DNA of 5,860 nucleotides, from contig JALWKH010000132.1 in the NCBI GenBank assembly GCA_026996635.1, forward strand, positions 1 to 5,860, in the 5' to 3' direction. Source of the stretch: Bacteroidales bacterium. GTDB taxonomy: Bacteria > Bacteroidota > Bacteroidia > Bacteroidales > JALTDM01. Positions within the stretch are counted from its first letter, which is position 1. Each line of letters opens with the position of its first letter. The translations under genes were made by a program, and so were the position numbers. The notes under the pieces were generated by a model. The model was not told the DNA's origin. It was given only the letters and a program-made list of their open reading frames with translations, and ran no database searches. This document shows positions 1 through 5,085 of the stretch, piece after piece.

Positions 1-984
1 GGAAGGAACAGGGCAAAATATTACCGTAAGCTTGTACGCGACCCGCTAAAGCCGCTGTTTAACCGTGCAATAATGTCAAAATACCCGCCCGGATCAACAT
101 TCAAAGTAGCCAATGCACTGATAGGGTTGCAAGAGGGTAATTTAGTTCCGAATACATATTATTCCTGTCATTACGGCTACCACGCAGGCGGCGTTTCAGT
201 GGGGTGCCACGGACACAAATCCCCTCTTAACCTTTACGAAAGCATACAAATGTCTTGCAACGCATATTATTGCAATGTGTTCAGGCATATTTTGGAGGAT
301 AAACGTTTTGCCGGCATTCACGAATCTTACGGCACTTGGAGAAAATATATCTCATCCCTCGGTTTCGGCAACAAATTGGGCATTGACTTGCCGAATGAAA
401 GCAGCGGCTTTATTCCCAAATCTTCGTATTACGACAGATATTACGGCAAACGCGGCTGGAAGGCACTTACAATCATTTCATTGGCAATAGGACAGGGAGA
501 AATCCTTGTAACACCTTTGCAACTTGCTAATTTTGCATCTACCGTTGCAAACCGCGGTTATTACATAATACCACATACAGTAAGGGAAATAGAAGGCGGC
601 AAACTGCCTCCCAAATATAAAGTCCACCACTATACCGCAATTGACCGTAAATATTTTGACGAAGTGGTAAAAGGTATGTATTTGGCAGTAAACGGCGGTC
701 CGGGATCAACTGCACGAATTGCCGCCCTAAAAGATATAGAAGTGTGTGGCAAAACAGGAACCGCACAAAATCCGCACGGAATAGACCACTCGGTTTTTAT
801 GGCATTTGCACCGAAAGATAATCCGCAAATAGCCGTAGCCGTTATAATTGAAAACGGCGGGTACGGAGCATCAATTGCCGCACCGATAGCAAGCCTTGTC
901 ATAGAAAAGTACCTTAAAGGCAAAACGCAAAGACAATACCTTGAAAAATATGTAGAAAACTATAAACCAAAGCAAAAGAAATAA
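1..984 (+). CDS. mrdA: Penicillin-binding protein 2 (peptidoglycan D,D-transpeptidase), 5'-truncated by the window
   Basis: This is the C-terminal 327 residues of a class B penicillin-binding protein, the transpeptidase that cross-links peptidoglycan during elongation, working in the periplasm with RodA. The frame is open from base 1. The ATG at 73 is internal, because typical PBP2 sequence precedes it (DPLKPLFNRAI, residues 14-24 of the fragment) and the active site follows almost at once. The three penicillin-binding motifs are present in order: STFK at 32-35 with the acylated serine S32, SCN at 85-87, and KTGT at 251-254. The IGQGE...TPLQLANFAS stretch (about 164-180) is also characteristic of the family. 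The segment between motifs 1 and 2 has the Cys/His-rich loop (SCHYGYHAGG...GCHGH) that I associate with Bacteroidota PBP2. The N-terminal membrane anchor and dimerisation domain lie outside the window. The protein ends in a Lys-rich tail. In Bacteroidota rodA normally follows directly; here it lies 4.1 kb downstream. The family call is very secure; the symbol follows from the motifs together with the nearby rodA. Confidence 0.96.
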   Translation, partial: GRNRAKYYRKLVRDPLKPLFNRAIMSKYPPGSTFKVANALIGLQEGNLVPNTYYSCHYGYHAGGVSVGCHGHKSPLNLYESIQMSCNAYYCNVFRHILEDKRFAGIHESYGTWRKYISSLGFGNKLGIDLPNESSGFIPKSSYYDRYYGKRGWKALTIISLAIGQGEILVTPLQLANFASTVANRGYYIIPHTVREIEGGKLPPKYKVHHYTAIDRKYFDEVVKGMYLAVNGGPGSTARIAALKDIEVCGKTGTAQNPHGIDHSVFMAFAPKDNPQIAVAVIIENGGYGASIAAPIASLVIEKYLKGKTQRQYLEKYVENYKPKQKK

Positions 985-1137
985 ACTTCATAAAATCCTA
1001 AAAAATTTTGCCAAACGGAAGATTTTAACGAAATTGCATAAACTAAACATTTTATCCGGCATTTAATACTACAAAATCTTCATAACAAAAAACAATAGTA
1101 AAAGTTTATAAATTAACAAATAACAAAAACAATTGCT
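985..1137 (+). other. AT-rich spacer between mrdA and the paralogue array
   Basis: This 153-nt non-coding stretch should hold the promoter of the secreted-protein cassette if it has its own. I found no TAnnTTTG element of the Bacteroidota -7 type; the only TTTG (1007-1010) lacks the upstream TA. There is no convincing terminator after mrdA. A 9-nt inverted repeat (GAAGATTTT at 1018-1026, AAAATCTTC at 1073-1081) is separated by 46 nt and may be chance in such AT-rich DNA. Unlike the three later spacers, it lacks the 7-nt repeat tract. A single octad-like TTAACAAA occurs at 1113-1120. Read-through from mrdA and an internal non-consensus promoter both remain possible. Confidence 0.5.
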
Positions 1138-1893
1138 ATGAAAAAAATAATATTCATTCTTGCTTTTCTGCCGGTAATGGCAGCGGCACAGGAAACTCTG
1201 GACAGCCTTATTGGCTGCTATGCAGGCACTTTTATGTACCGGGAAGAACCCGACACCGTTTGGACTACCGTAAGACCCGATACACTGATTGTGTTTGATG
1301 TAATTAATGCCGAATACGACACTAATTATTCTAAAGACCGAGTAAGTTGGTTACTTGTTAAACCAAATTCTATAATTCCTAATTATCCACATGCTCGTTT
1401 TATAAATTTTCCTGTTTGGACTATCGGGCTTGGATTTGACGAATGTAATTATTCAACTATTGAAGAAGTTAGGCAAGCACTCTGCGATAGCTATATGTTG
1501 GAATTAGTATTTACACAACACGATAGTGTTCATTTTTTGGTGCAATGCTTCCAACCTTCTCAATATGACCCGATGAGATATGCCTGGTTCAAAGGTGTAA
1601 AATACACTTCCGAAATACCCGACAGTTTGCAAAATATATCTGCTCCGCTATTAAGAATAAACAATCTGGCCATAACTCTTTATCCGAATCCCGTAAATGA
1701 AGTCCTGAACATCAACTTAAGCAAAAAAGAAAATGTTACGGTAATAATACACGACATAACAGGCAAAGAAATTTACAGTAACGATTACAACTCGCAACAC
1801 ATAAGCATAAATTTCAAAGACTATGCAAAGGGTGTGTATCTCGTTACGATAAAGAACAAAAACGGATCGGTGACGAAGAAAATTGTTTATTAG
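1138..1893 (+). CDS. Secreted T9SS type A sorting-domain protein, paralogue A of a tandem triplet; function unknown
   Basis: This is a 251-aa exported protein. Residues 1-18 form a signal peptide (two lysines, hydrophobic IIFILAFLPVM core, AAAQ cleavage region). Residues 20 to about 160 form an unrecognised domain, and about 179-251 a T9SS type A C-terminal sorting domain. The sorting domain starts with YPNP at 182-185 and has the usual HDITGKEIY, GVYLVTIKN and KKIVY strand pattern. That implies Sec export followed by T9SS translocation across the outer membrane, with removal of the sorting domain and surface attachment or release. The central domain begins LIGCYAGTF and continues in short alternating hydrophobic segments, so a small beta-barrel or beta-sandwich (lipocalin-like?) is a guess only. 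Cysteines are at 27, 103, 116 and 137. Compared with copies B and C, residues about 75-95 are distinct (PHARFINFPVW) and lack their FCTMG cysteine. The start is fixed by the signal peptide and by identity with the other two copies. The stop TAG opens the downstream 7-nt repeat. Confidence 0.9.
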   Translation: MKKIIFILAFLPVMAAAQETLDSLIGCYAGTFMYREEPDTVWTTVRPDTLIVFDVINAEYDTNYSKDRVSWLLVKPNSIIPNYPHARFINFPVWTIGLGFDECNYSTIEEVRQALCDSYMLELVFTQHDSVHFLVQCFQPSQYDPMRYAWFKGVKYTSEIPDSLQNISAPLLRINNLAITLYPNPVNEVLNINLSKKENVTVIIHDITGKEIYSNDYNSQHISINFKDYAKGVYLVTIKNKNGSVTKKIVY

Positions 1894-1994
1894 TGGTTAG
1901 TTGTTAGTTGTTAATTGTTAGTTAAAAATGTGATAATTAAACAATTAGCACATTAACAAATTAGTTCATTAGCAAATTATAAAAATTACATACT
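1890..1994 (+). repeat. Spacer 1: five 7-nt repeats then four 8-nt repeats
   Basis: Five heptads run 1890-1924: TTAGTGG, TTAGTTG, TTAGTTG, TTAATTG, TTAGTTA. The first contains the stop codon of paralogue A. After an A-rich linker, four octads run 1945-1976: TTAGCACA, TTAACAAA, TTAGTTCA, TTAGCAAA. Because the period is 7, TAG triplets at 1891, 1898 and 1905 close all three forward frames within 17 nt. No canonical promoter or strong terminator is visible. A weak 6-bp pairing (1927-1932 with 1949-1954) is not conserved in spacer 2. The tract could be a recombination substrate, an RNA processing or stability element, or drifting simple sequence; the sequence does not decide. Confidence 0.85.
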
Positions 1995-2753
1995 ATGAAA
2001 AAAATAATATTCATTCTTGCTTTTCTGCCGGTAATGGCAGCGGCACAGGAAACATTAGACAGCCTTATAGGATGCTATGCAGGAACCTTTATGTACCGAG
2101 AAGAACCCGACACCGTTTGGACTACCATTAGACCGGATACGCTGATTGTGTTTGATGTAATTAATGCCGAATACGATACTAATTATTCTAAAGACCGTGC
2201 AAGTTGGCTACTGGTTGAACCGAATTCTATATACCCTACTTATTCTTACTTTCGTACTGAAAATGATACAAGATTTTGCACTATGGGACTTGGATTTGAT
2301 GAATGTAATTATTCTACTCTTGAAGAAATCAGGCAAGCAATTTGTGTTGGCTTAAGGATGGAATTAGTATTTATTCAAAACGACAGTGTTCATTTTTTAG
2401 TGGAATGCTTTCAACCTTTTCAATATGACCCGATGAGATATGCCTGGTTCAAAGGTGTAAAATACACTTCCGAGGTACCCGACAGTCTGCAAAATATATC
2501 AGCACCGGTTATAAGAATAAACAACTTAAGCATAACTCTTTATCCGAATCCCGTAAAGGAAGTCCTGAATATCAACTTAAGCAAAAAGGAGAAGGTTACG
2601 GTAACAATACACGAAATCACAGGTAAAGAAATTTACAGTAACAATTATAACTCGCAACACATAAGCATAAATTTCAAAGACTATGCAAAGGGTGTGTATC
2701 TCGTTATGGTAAAGAACAAAAACGGATCGGTAACGAAGAAAATTGTTTATTAG
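1995..2753 (+). CDS. Secreted T9SS type A sorting-domain protein, paralogue B of a tandem triplet; function unknown
   Basis: This is a 252-aa protein with the same architecture as copy A: signal peptide at 1-18 (identical DNA), an unknown central domain, and a sorting domain beginning at YPNP 183-186 and ending in KKIVY. It is the mosaic copy. Codons about 20-52 are nearly the same DNA as copy C. Residues 53-68 (FDVINAEYDTNYSKDR) match copy A. Residues about 75-112, including the FRTENDTRFCTMG stretch, match copy C. Residues about 115-140 (VHFLVECFQP region) again resemble copy A. The sorting domain has its own changes (KEKVTVTIHEITG, YLVMVKN). Cysteines are at 27, 95, 104, 117 and 138, the most of the three copies. 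It lies 101 nt after copy A and 97 nt before copy C, with no evident promoter of its own. It probably has the same T9SS-dependent surface fate as its neighbours. The biochemical role is not recognised. Confidence 0.9.
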   Translation: MKKIIFILAFLPVMAAAQETLDSLIGCYAGTFMYREEPDTVWTTIRPDTLIVFDVINAEYDTNYSKDRASWLLVEPNSIYPTYSYFRTENDTRFCTMGLGFDECNYSTLEEIRQAICVGLRMELVFIQNDSVHFLVECFQPFQYDPMRYAWFKGVKYTSEVPDSLQNISAPVIRINNLSITLYPNPVKEVLNINLSKKEKVTVTIHEITGKEIYSNNYNSQHISINFKDYAKGVYLVMVKNKNGSVTKKIVY

Positions 2754-2850
2754 TGGTTAGTTGTTAATTGTTAGTTGTTAGTTAAAAACCTGATAATTAA
2801 ATAATTAGCACATTAGCAAATTAGTTCATTAGCAAATTAAAATTACGGTT
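2750..2850 (+). repeat. Spacer 2: five 7-nt repeats then four 8-nt repeats
   Basis: Five heptads run 2750-2784: TTAGTGG, TTAGTTG, TTAATTG, TTAGTTG, TTAGTTA. They again begin in the stop codon. Four octads run 2805-2836: TTAGCACA, TTAGCAAA, TTAGTTCA, TTAGCAAA. The copy numbers match spacer 1, but the variant heptad TTAATTG is third rather than fourth. This suggests shuffling or slippage inside the tract rather than simple point mutation. The linker between the tracts is conserved with spacer 1 apart from a few bases. Confidence 0.85.
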
Positions 2851-3612
2851 ATGAAAAAAATAATATTCATTCTTGCTTTTCTGCCGGTAATGGCAGCGGC
2901 ACAGGAAACATTAGACAGCCTTATAGGATGCTATGCAGGAACCTTTATGTACCGAGAAGAACCAGACACCGTTTGGACTACCGTAAGACCGGATACGCTG
3001 ATTGTGTTTTACTATGATACTGTACATATCAACGCATTAGGTGATACAATTCATCAAGATCGTCTAAGTTGGCTGTTGGTTGAACCGAATTCTATATACC
3101 CCACTTATCCTTATTTTCGTACTGAAAATGATACAAGATTTTGCACTATGGGGCTTGGATTTGATGAATGTGATTATTCTACTCTTGAAGAAGTTAGACA
3201 AGCTTACCGTTATGGAATGGTACTTGTTTTTATACCTAACGATAGTGTTCATTTCTTTGTAGAAGGTTTTCAACCTTCTCAATATGACCCGATGAGATAT
3301 GCCTGGTTCAAAGGTGTAAAATACACTTCGGAAATACCCGACAGTTTGCAAAATACATCTGCACCGGTTATAAGAATAAACAACTTGGGCATAACTCTTT
3401 ATCCGAATCCCGTAAAGGAAGTCCTGAACATCAACTTAAGCAAAAAAGGAAATGTTACGGTAATAATACACGACATAACAGGTAAAGAAATTTACCGTAA
3501 CTATTATAACAAGCAACATATAAGCATAAATTTCAAAGACTATGCAAAAGGTGTGTATCTCGTTACGGTAAAGAACAAAAACGGATCTGTGACGAAGAAA
3601 ATTGTTTATTAG
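2851..3612 (+). CDS. Secreted T9SS type A sorting-domain protein, paralogue C of a tandem triplet; function unknown
   Basis: This 253-aa protein has a signal peptide at 1-18, an unrecognised central domain and a sorting domain from YPNP 184-187 to the terminal KKIVY, so T9SS export to the cell surface is expected. It is the most divergent copy in the centre. Residues 54-70 (YYDTVHINALGDTIHQD) replace the A/B sequence with 3 extra residues, and the segment after EEVRQA is 2 residues shorter than in B (YRYGMVLVF). Two cysteines present in A and B are both absent here (YRYG in place of a Cys-containing stretch, EGF in place of QCF or ECF). Cysteines 27, 98 and 107 remain. In contrast, the early sorting-domain DNA (NINLSKKGNVTVIIHDITG) is closer to copy A than to B. 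The gene lies 96 nt before the GH16 gene. The function is not recognised; the length differences preserve the frame, so the gene looks intact. Confidence 0.9.
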   Translation: MKKIIFILAFLPVMAAAQETLDSLIGCYAGTFMYREEPDTVWTTVRPDTLIVFYYDTVHINALGDTIHQDRLSWLLVEPNSIYPTYPYFRTENDTRFCTMGLGFDECDYSTLEEVRQAYRYGMVLVFIPNDSVHFFVEGFQPSQYDPMRYAWFKGVKYTSEIPDSLQNTSAPVIRINNLGITLYPNPVKEVLNINLSKKGNVTVIIHDITGKEIYRNYYNKQHISINFKDYAKGVYLVTVKNKNGSVTKKIVY

Positions 3613-3708
3613 TTGTTAGTTGTTAATTGTTAGTTAAAAATGTGGAAATTAAATAATTAGCAAATTAGTAAATTAATTCATTTATCACATTATTAAAATT
3701 AGCAAATT
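3609..3708 (+). repeat. Spacer 3: four 7-nt repeats then degenerate 8/9-nt repeats before the GH16 gene
   Basis: Four heptads run 3609-3636 (TTAGTTG, TTAGTTG, TTAATTG, TTAGTTA), one fewer than in spacers 1 and 2, and again begin inside the stop codon. The octad tract at 3657-3706 is longer and more degenerate: TTAGCAAA, TTAGTAAA, TTAATTCA, two 9-nt units (TTTATCACA, TTATTAAAA), then TTAGCAAA. The final TT abuts the ATG of the GH16 gene. The spacer is homologous to the other two although the downstream gene is not, which ties the GH16 gene to the same cassette. No promoter consensus is seen. Confidence 0.83.
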
Positions 3709-4962
3709 ATGAAAAGAATTATATTTTTGAGTTTAGTATTGTTTTATATTTTTGCAGGTGCCCAACCGCCTGACGAAGATCCTGCCTCTTACAGACTTGT
3801 TTTTGAAGATGATTTTGATACTTTATGTCATAGTTTATATACCGTGAACGGGGTATCAGCCTTTACTGACGTTGATACTTCCAAGTGGATAAGCATTGCC
3901 CCCTGGATGATGGTAGTGCCCGAATATATTGTTCTTGATTATTGCAATAATGTAGATACCATAAGAGAAAAAATATCATACCGGAGGTGGTGTTTTGAAA
4001 ATGCCGAAATCGATACTACGGGTCCGGGAATAATAAAATTAATTGCAAAAAAAGAAGATTTTTATGCTCCTTATTTTACAATAGGAGATAATGAATGGTG
4101 GATTCTACATAATGATAGTGACCGCGTTTTCCACTACTCCAATCAAATGCTGTTTAGCAAGCATAAGTACAAATACGGGTATTTTGAGATACGGTTTAGG
4201 CTGCCGTATTACAGCGACTTTCGTAAGTTATACGGCATAGGACCGAACTTTTGGCTGTGGGGTAGCTATAACAAATGTTTCGGGTATAAAACTGAAATAG
4301 ATATTTTTGAATATGACGGAGCGCATTTTACTGAAAATGGTTCTTTTGATATTAATTATCATTCCAATAATATTCATTATATGCCTTGTAGTAGTAGTTG
4401 TTCTACCTGTGATGATACAACCGACCATACGGTTCCTTCACATTCAGAACCGTCAGTTGATTTCAGCGACGGGAAATTTCACACAATGGCTGTAAAATGG
4501 CTGCCGGACGAAATTAGTTTTTATGTGGAGGGAGTAAAAACCAGAACCTACACAACAGGTGACTTTACTCCGGATATGCTTGCACCAATGAATATCTTTG
4601 TTGATATAAATGTGCCTGCTAAAAATTATTGTCATGTCTTTGACGAAAATTATGCGGCATTCCCCTATGTATATGAAGTGGATTATGTAAAAGTCTGGTC
4701 TATAGAACGGTGCAATGAAGACTTCAGCACTTGCCACTTAAACACCTCGCAATACGATAACAATGCCGTATATAATACCATAACCATAGGCGAAGGCAGC
4801 AATTGCCATACCGAATTAGGTCCCGGCGATGATGTTCAATTAAAAGCAAACAAAGTGATAAGACTAAAACCCGGTTTCAAAGCCGACTCTCACAACGGCT
4901 CTCACTTCAAAGCCGAAATAATTCCTTGCGATACCATTGAAACATCCACCATAGTGGAATAA
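3709..4962 (+). CDS. Secreted glycoside hydrolase family 16 enzyme (laminarinase/agarase-type) with a C-terminal beta module
   Basis: This 417-aa protein has a signal peptide at 1-19 (KRIIFLSLVLFYIFAGAQ). A GH16 domain spans about 28-331, and a separate C-terminal module about 353-407. The GH16 landmarks are in order: LVFEDDFD (30-37), DTSKW (56-60), GIIKLIAKKE (107-116), GYFEIRFRLP (157-166), FWLWG (181-185), the catalytic EIDIFE (196-201), FHTMAVKW (257-264) and VDYVKVW (324-330). By family knowledge E196 is the nucleophile, D198 assists and E201 is the acid/base. The ExDxxE spacing (beta-bulge form) fits laminarinases, agarases and related enzymes rather than lichenases or XET. The substrate cannot be chosen from this sequence. 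Residues 227-234 form an unusual CSSSCSTC loop. The C-terminal module (VQLKANKVIRLKPGFKADSHNGSHFKAEIIPC) resembles the small beta-repeat module on many Bacteroidota secreted proteins, which I recall being annotated as a 3-coathanger stack domain. There is no YPNP-type sorting domain, so its export route after Sec is unclear. Confidence 0.92.
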   Translation: MKRIIFLSLVLFYIFAGAQPPDEDPASYRLVFEDDFDTLCHSLYTVNGVSAFTDVDTSKWISIAPWMMVVPEYIVLDYCNNVDTIREKISYRRWCFENAEIDTTGPGIIKLIAKKEDFYAPYFTIGDNEWWILHNDSDRVFHYSNQMLFSKHKYKYGYFEIRFRLPYYSDFRKLYGIGPNFWLWGSYNKCFGYKTEIDIFEYDGAHFTENGSFDINYHSNNIHYMPCSSSCSTCDDTTDHTVPSHSEPSVDFSDGKFHTMAVKWLPDEISFYVEGVKTRTYTTGDFTPDMLAPMNIFVDINVPAKNYCHVFDENYAAFPYVYEVDYVKVWSIERCNEDFSTCHLNTSQYDNNAVYNTITIGEGSNCHTELGPGDDVQLKANKVIRLKPGFKADSHNGSHFKAEIIPCDTIETSTIVE

Positions 4963-4971
4963 ATAACTATT

Positions 4972-4999
4972 AAAGCAAATACCGGAAAATATTTGCTTT
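4972..4999 (+). terminator. Perfect 10-bp hairpin, probable intrinsic terminator after the GH16 gene
   Basis: AAAGCAAATA (4972-4981) pairs perfectly with TATTTGCTTT (4990-4999) around an 8-nt loop. It starts 9 nt after the GH16 stop codon. A modest T-rich tail (CCTAATTTT) follows. The stem is AT-rich and the tail is not a clean T run, so termination may be partial. It is the clearest hairpin I found between genes in this window. If it works, rodA needs its own promoter and is uncoupled from the cassette. Confidence 0.6.
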
Positions 5000-5001
5000 C
5001 C

Positions 5002-5070
5002 TAATTTTGCGGTACAACTATAATAAAAATCAACTCAAAAGTAATTTTGAGAACGTTTTGTATATTTTTG
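5002..5070 (+). promoter_or_regulatory. Possible rodA promoter region with three TAnnTTTG matches
   Basis: TAATTTTG at 5002-5009, TAATTTTG at 5042-5049 and TATTTTTG at 5063-5070 all match the Bacteroidota -7 consensus TAnnTTTG. None has a good TTTG -33 element at the usual distance of about 20 nt. The match at 5063-5070 would leave almost no leader before the ATG at 5086, so the first two are better placed. The spacer is AT-rich and some matches are expected by chance. The position just after a hairpin and before a housekeeping gene raises the likelihood. Confidence 0.3.
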
Positions 5071-5085
5071 TGAAAAAATAAATTA

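Larger units (their letters stand above)
1138..3708 (+). repeat. Tandem triplication: gene plus downstream spacer, three units of 856-858 nt
   Basis: The three units start at 1138, 1995 and 2851, and the next gene starts at 3709. Unit lengths are therefore 857, 856 and 858 nt. Each unit is one secreted-protein gene followed by a repeat-rich spacer. The first 59 nt of all three genes are identical, including synonymous positions. So is a 50-nt block near the middle (1561-1610, 2421-2470, 3280-3329). The central parts differ by substitutions and small in-frame length changes. The spacer belongs to the unit, since the spacer before the glycoside hydrolase gene still resembles the two between the paralogues. 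The region upstream of the first copy does not. This supports amplification as gene plus 3' spacer by unequal recombination, followed by partial homogenisation. Confidence 0.93.

Noticed and set aside
539..923. Minus-strand reading frames opposite mrdA (539-766 and 630-923)
   Set aside because: They lie fully within the motif-verified mrdA coding sequence, overlap each other and show no recognisable protein features.
73..984. Separate 303-aa PBP gene starting at the ATG at 73
   Set aside because: The frame is open upstream to base 1 with clear PBP2 sequence, and the ATG lies only seven residues before the active-site serine, so it is an internal methionine.
1018..1081. 9-nt inverted repeat GAAGATTTT / AAAATCTTC as an operator or terminator
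   Set aside because: The 46-nt separation and AT-rich content make a chance match plausible, and no T-tract or gene-proximal placement supports a function.
1141..1147. Seven-A tract in codons 2-4 of each paralogue as a phase-variation switch
   Set aside because: The tract encodes the ordinary Lys-Lys start of a signal peptide, has the same length in all three copies, and 7 A is short for a contingency locus.
2164..2355. Short + strand reading frames inside paralogues B and C (2164-2355, 3080-3262)
   Set aside because: They are out-of-frame shadows. Their similarity to each other simply reflects the homology of the overlapping genes.
1890..3706. CRISPR array made by the spaced repeats
   Set aside because: The repeat units are 7-8 nt and directly adjacent, the larger unit contains full genes, and there are no short unique spacers or cas genes.
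4228..4737. Reading frames in other frames over the GH16 gene (4228-4428, 4307-4495, 4453-4737)
   Set aside because: The GH16 frame has catalytic and structural motifs throughout; the others are low-complexity or unrelated peptides.
3709..4962. Polysaccharide utilisation locus around the GH16 gene
   Set aside because: No SusC/SusD-like transporter genes, sensors or additional carbohydrate-active enzymes are present; one GH16 gene is not enough.
985..5085. Insertion sequence or prophage carrying the cassette
   Set aside because: No transposase or integrase gene, and I saw no terminal inverted repeats or target-site duplications at the cassette edges.
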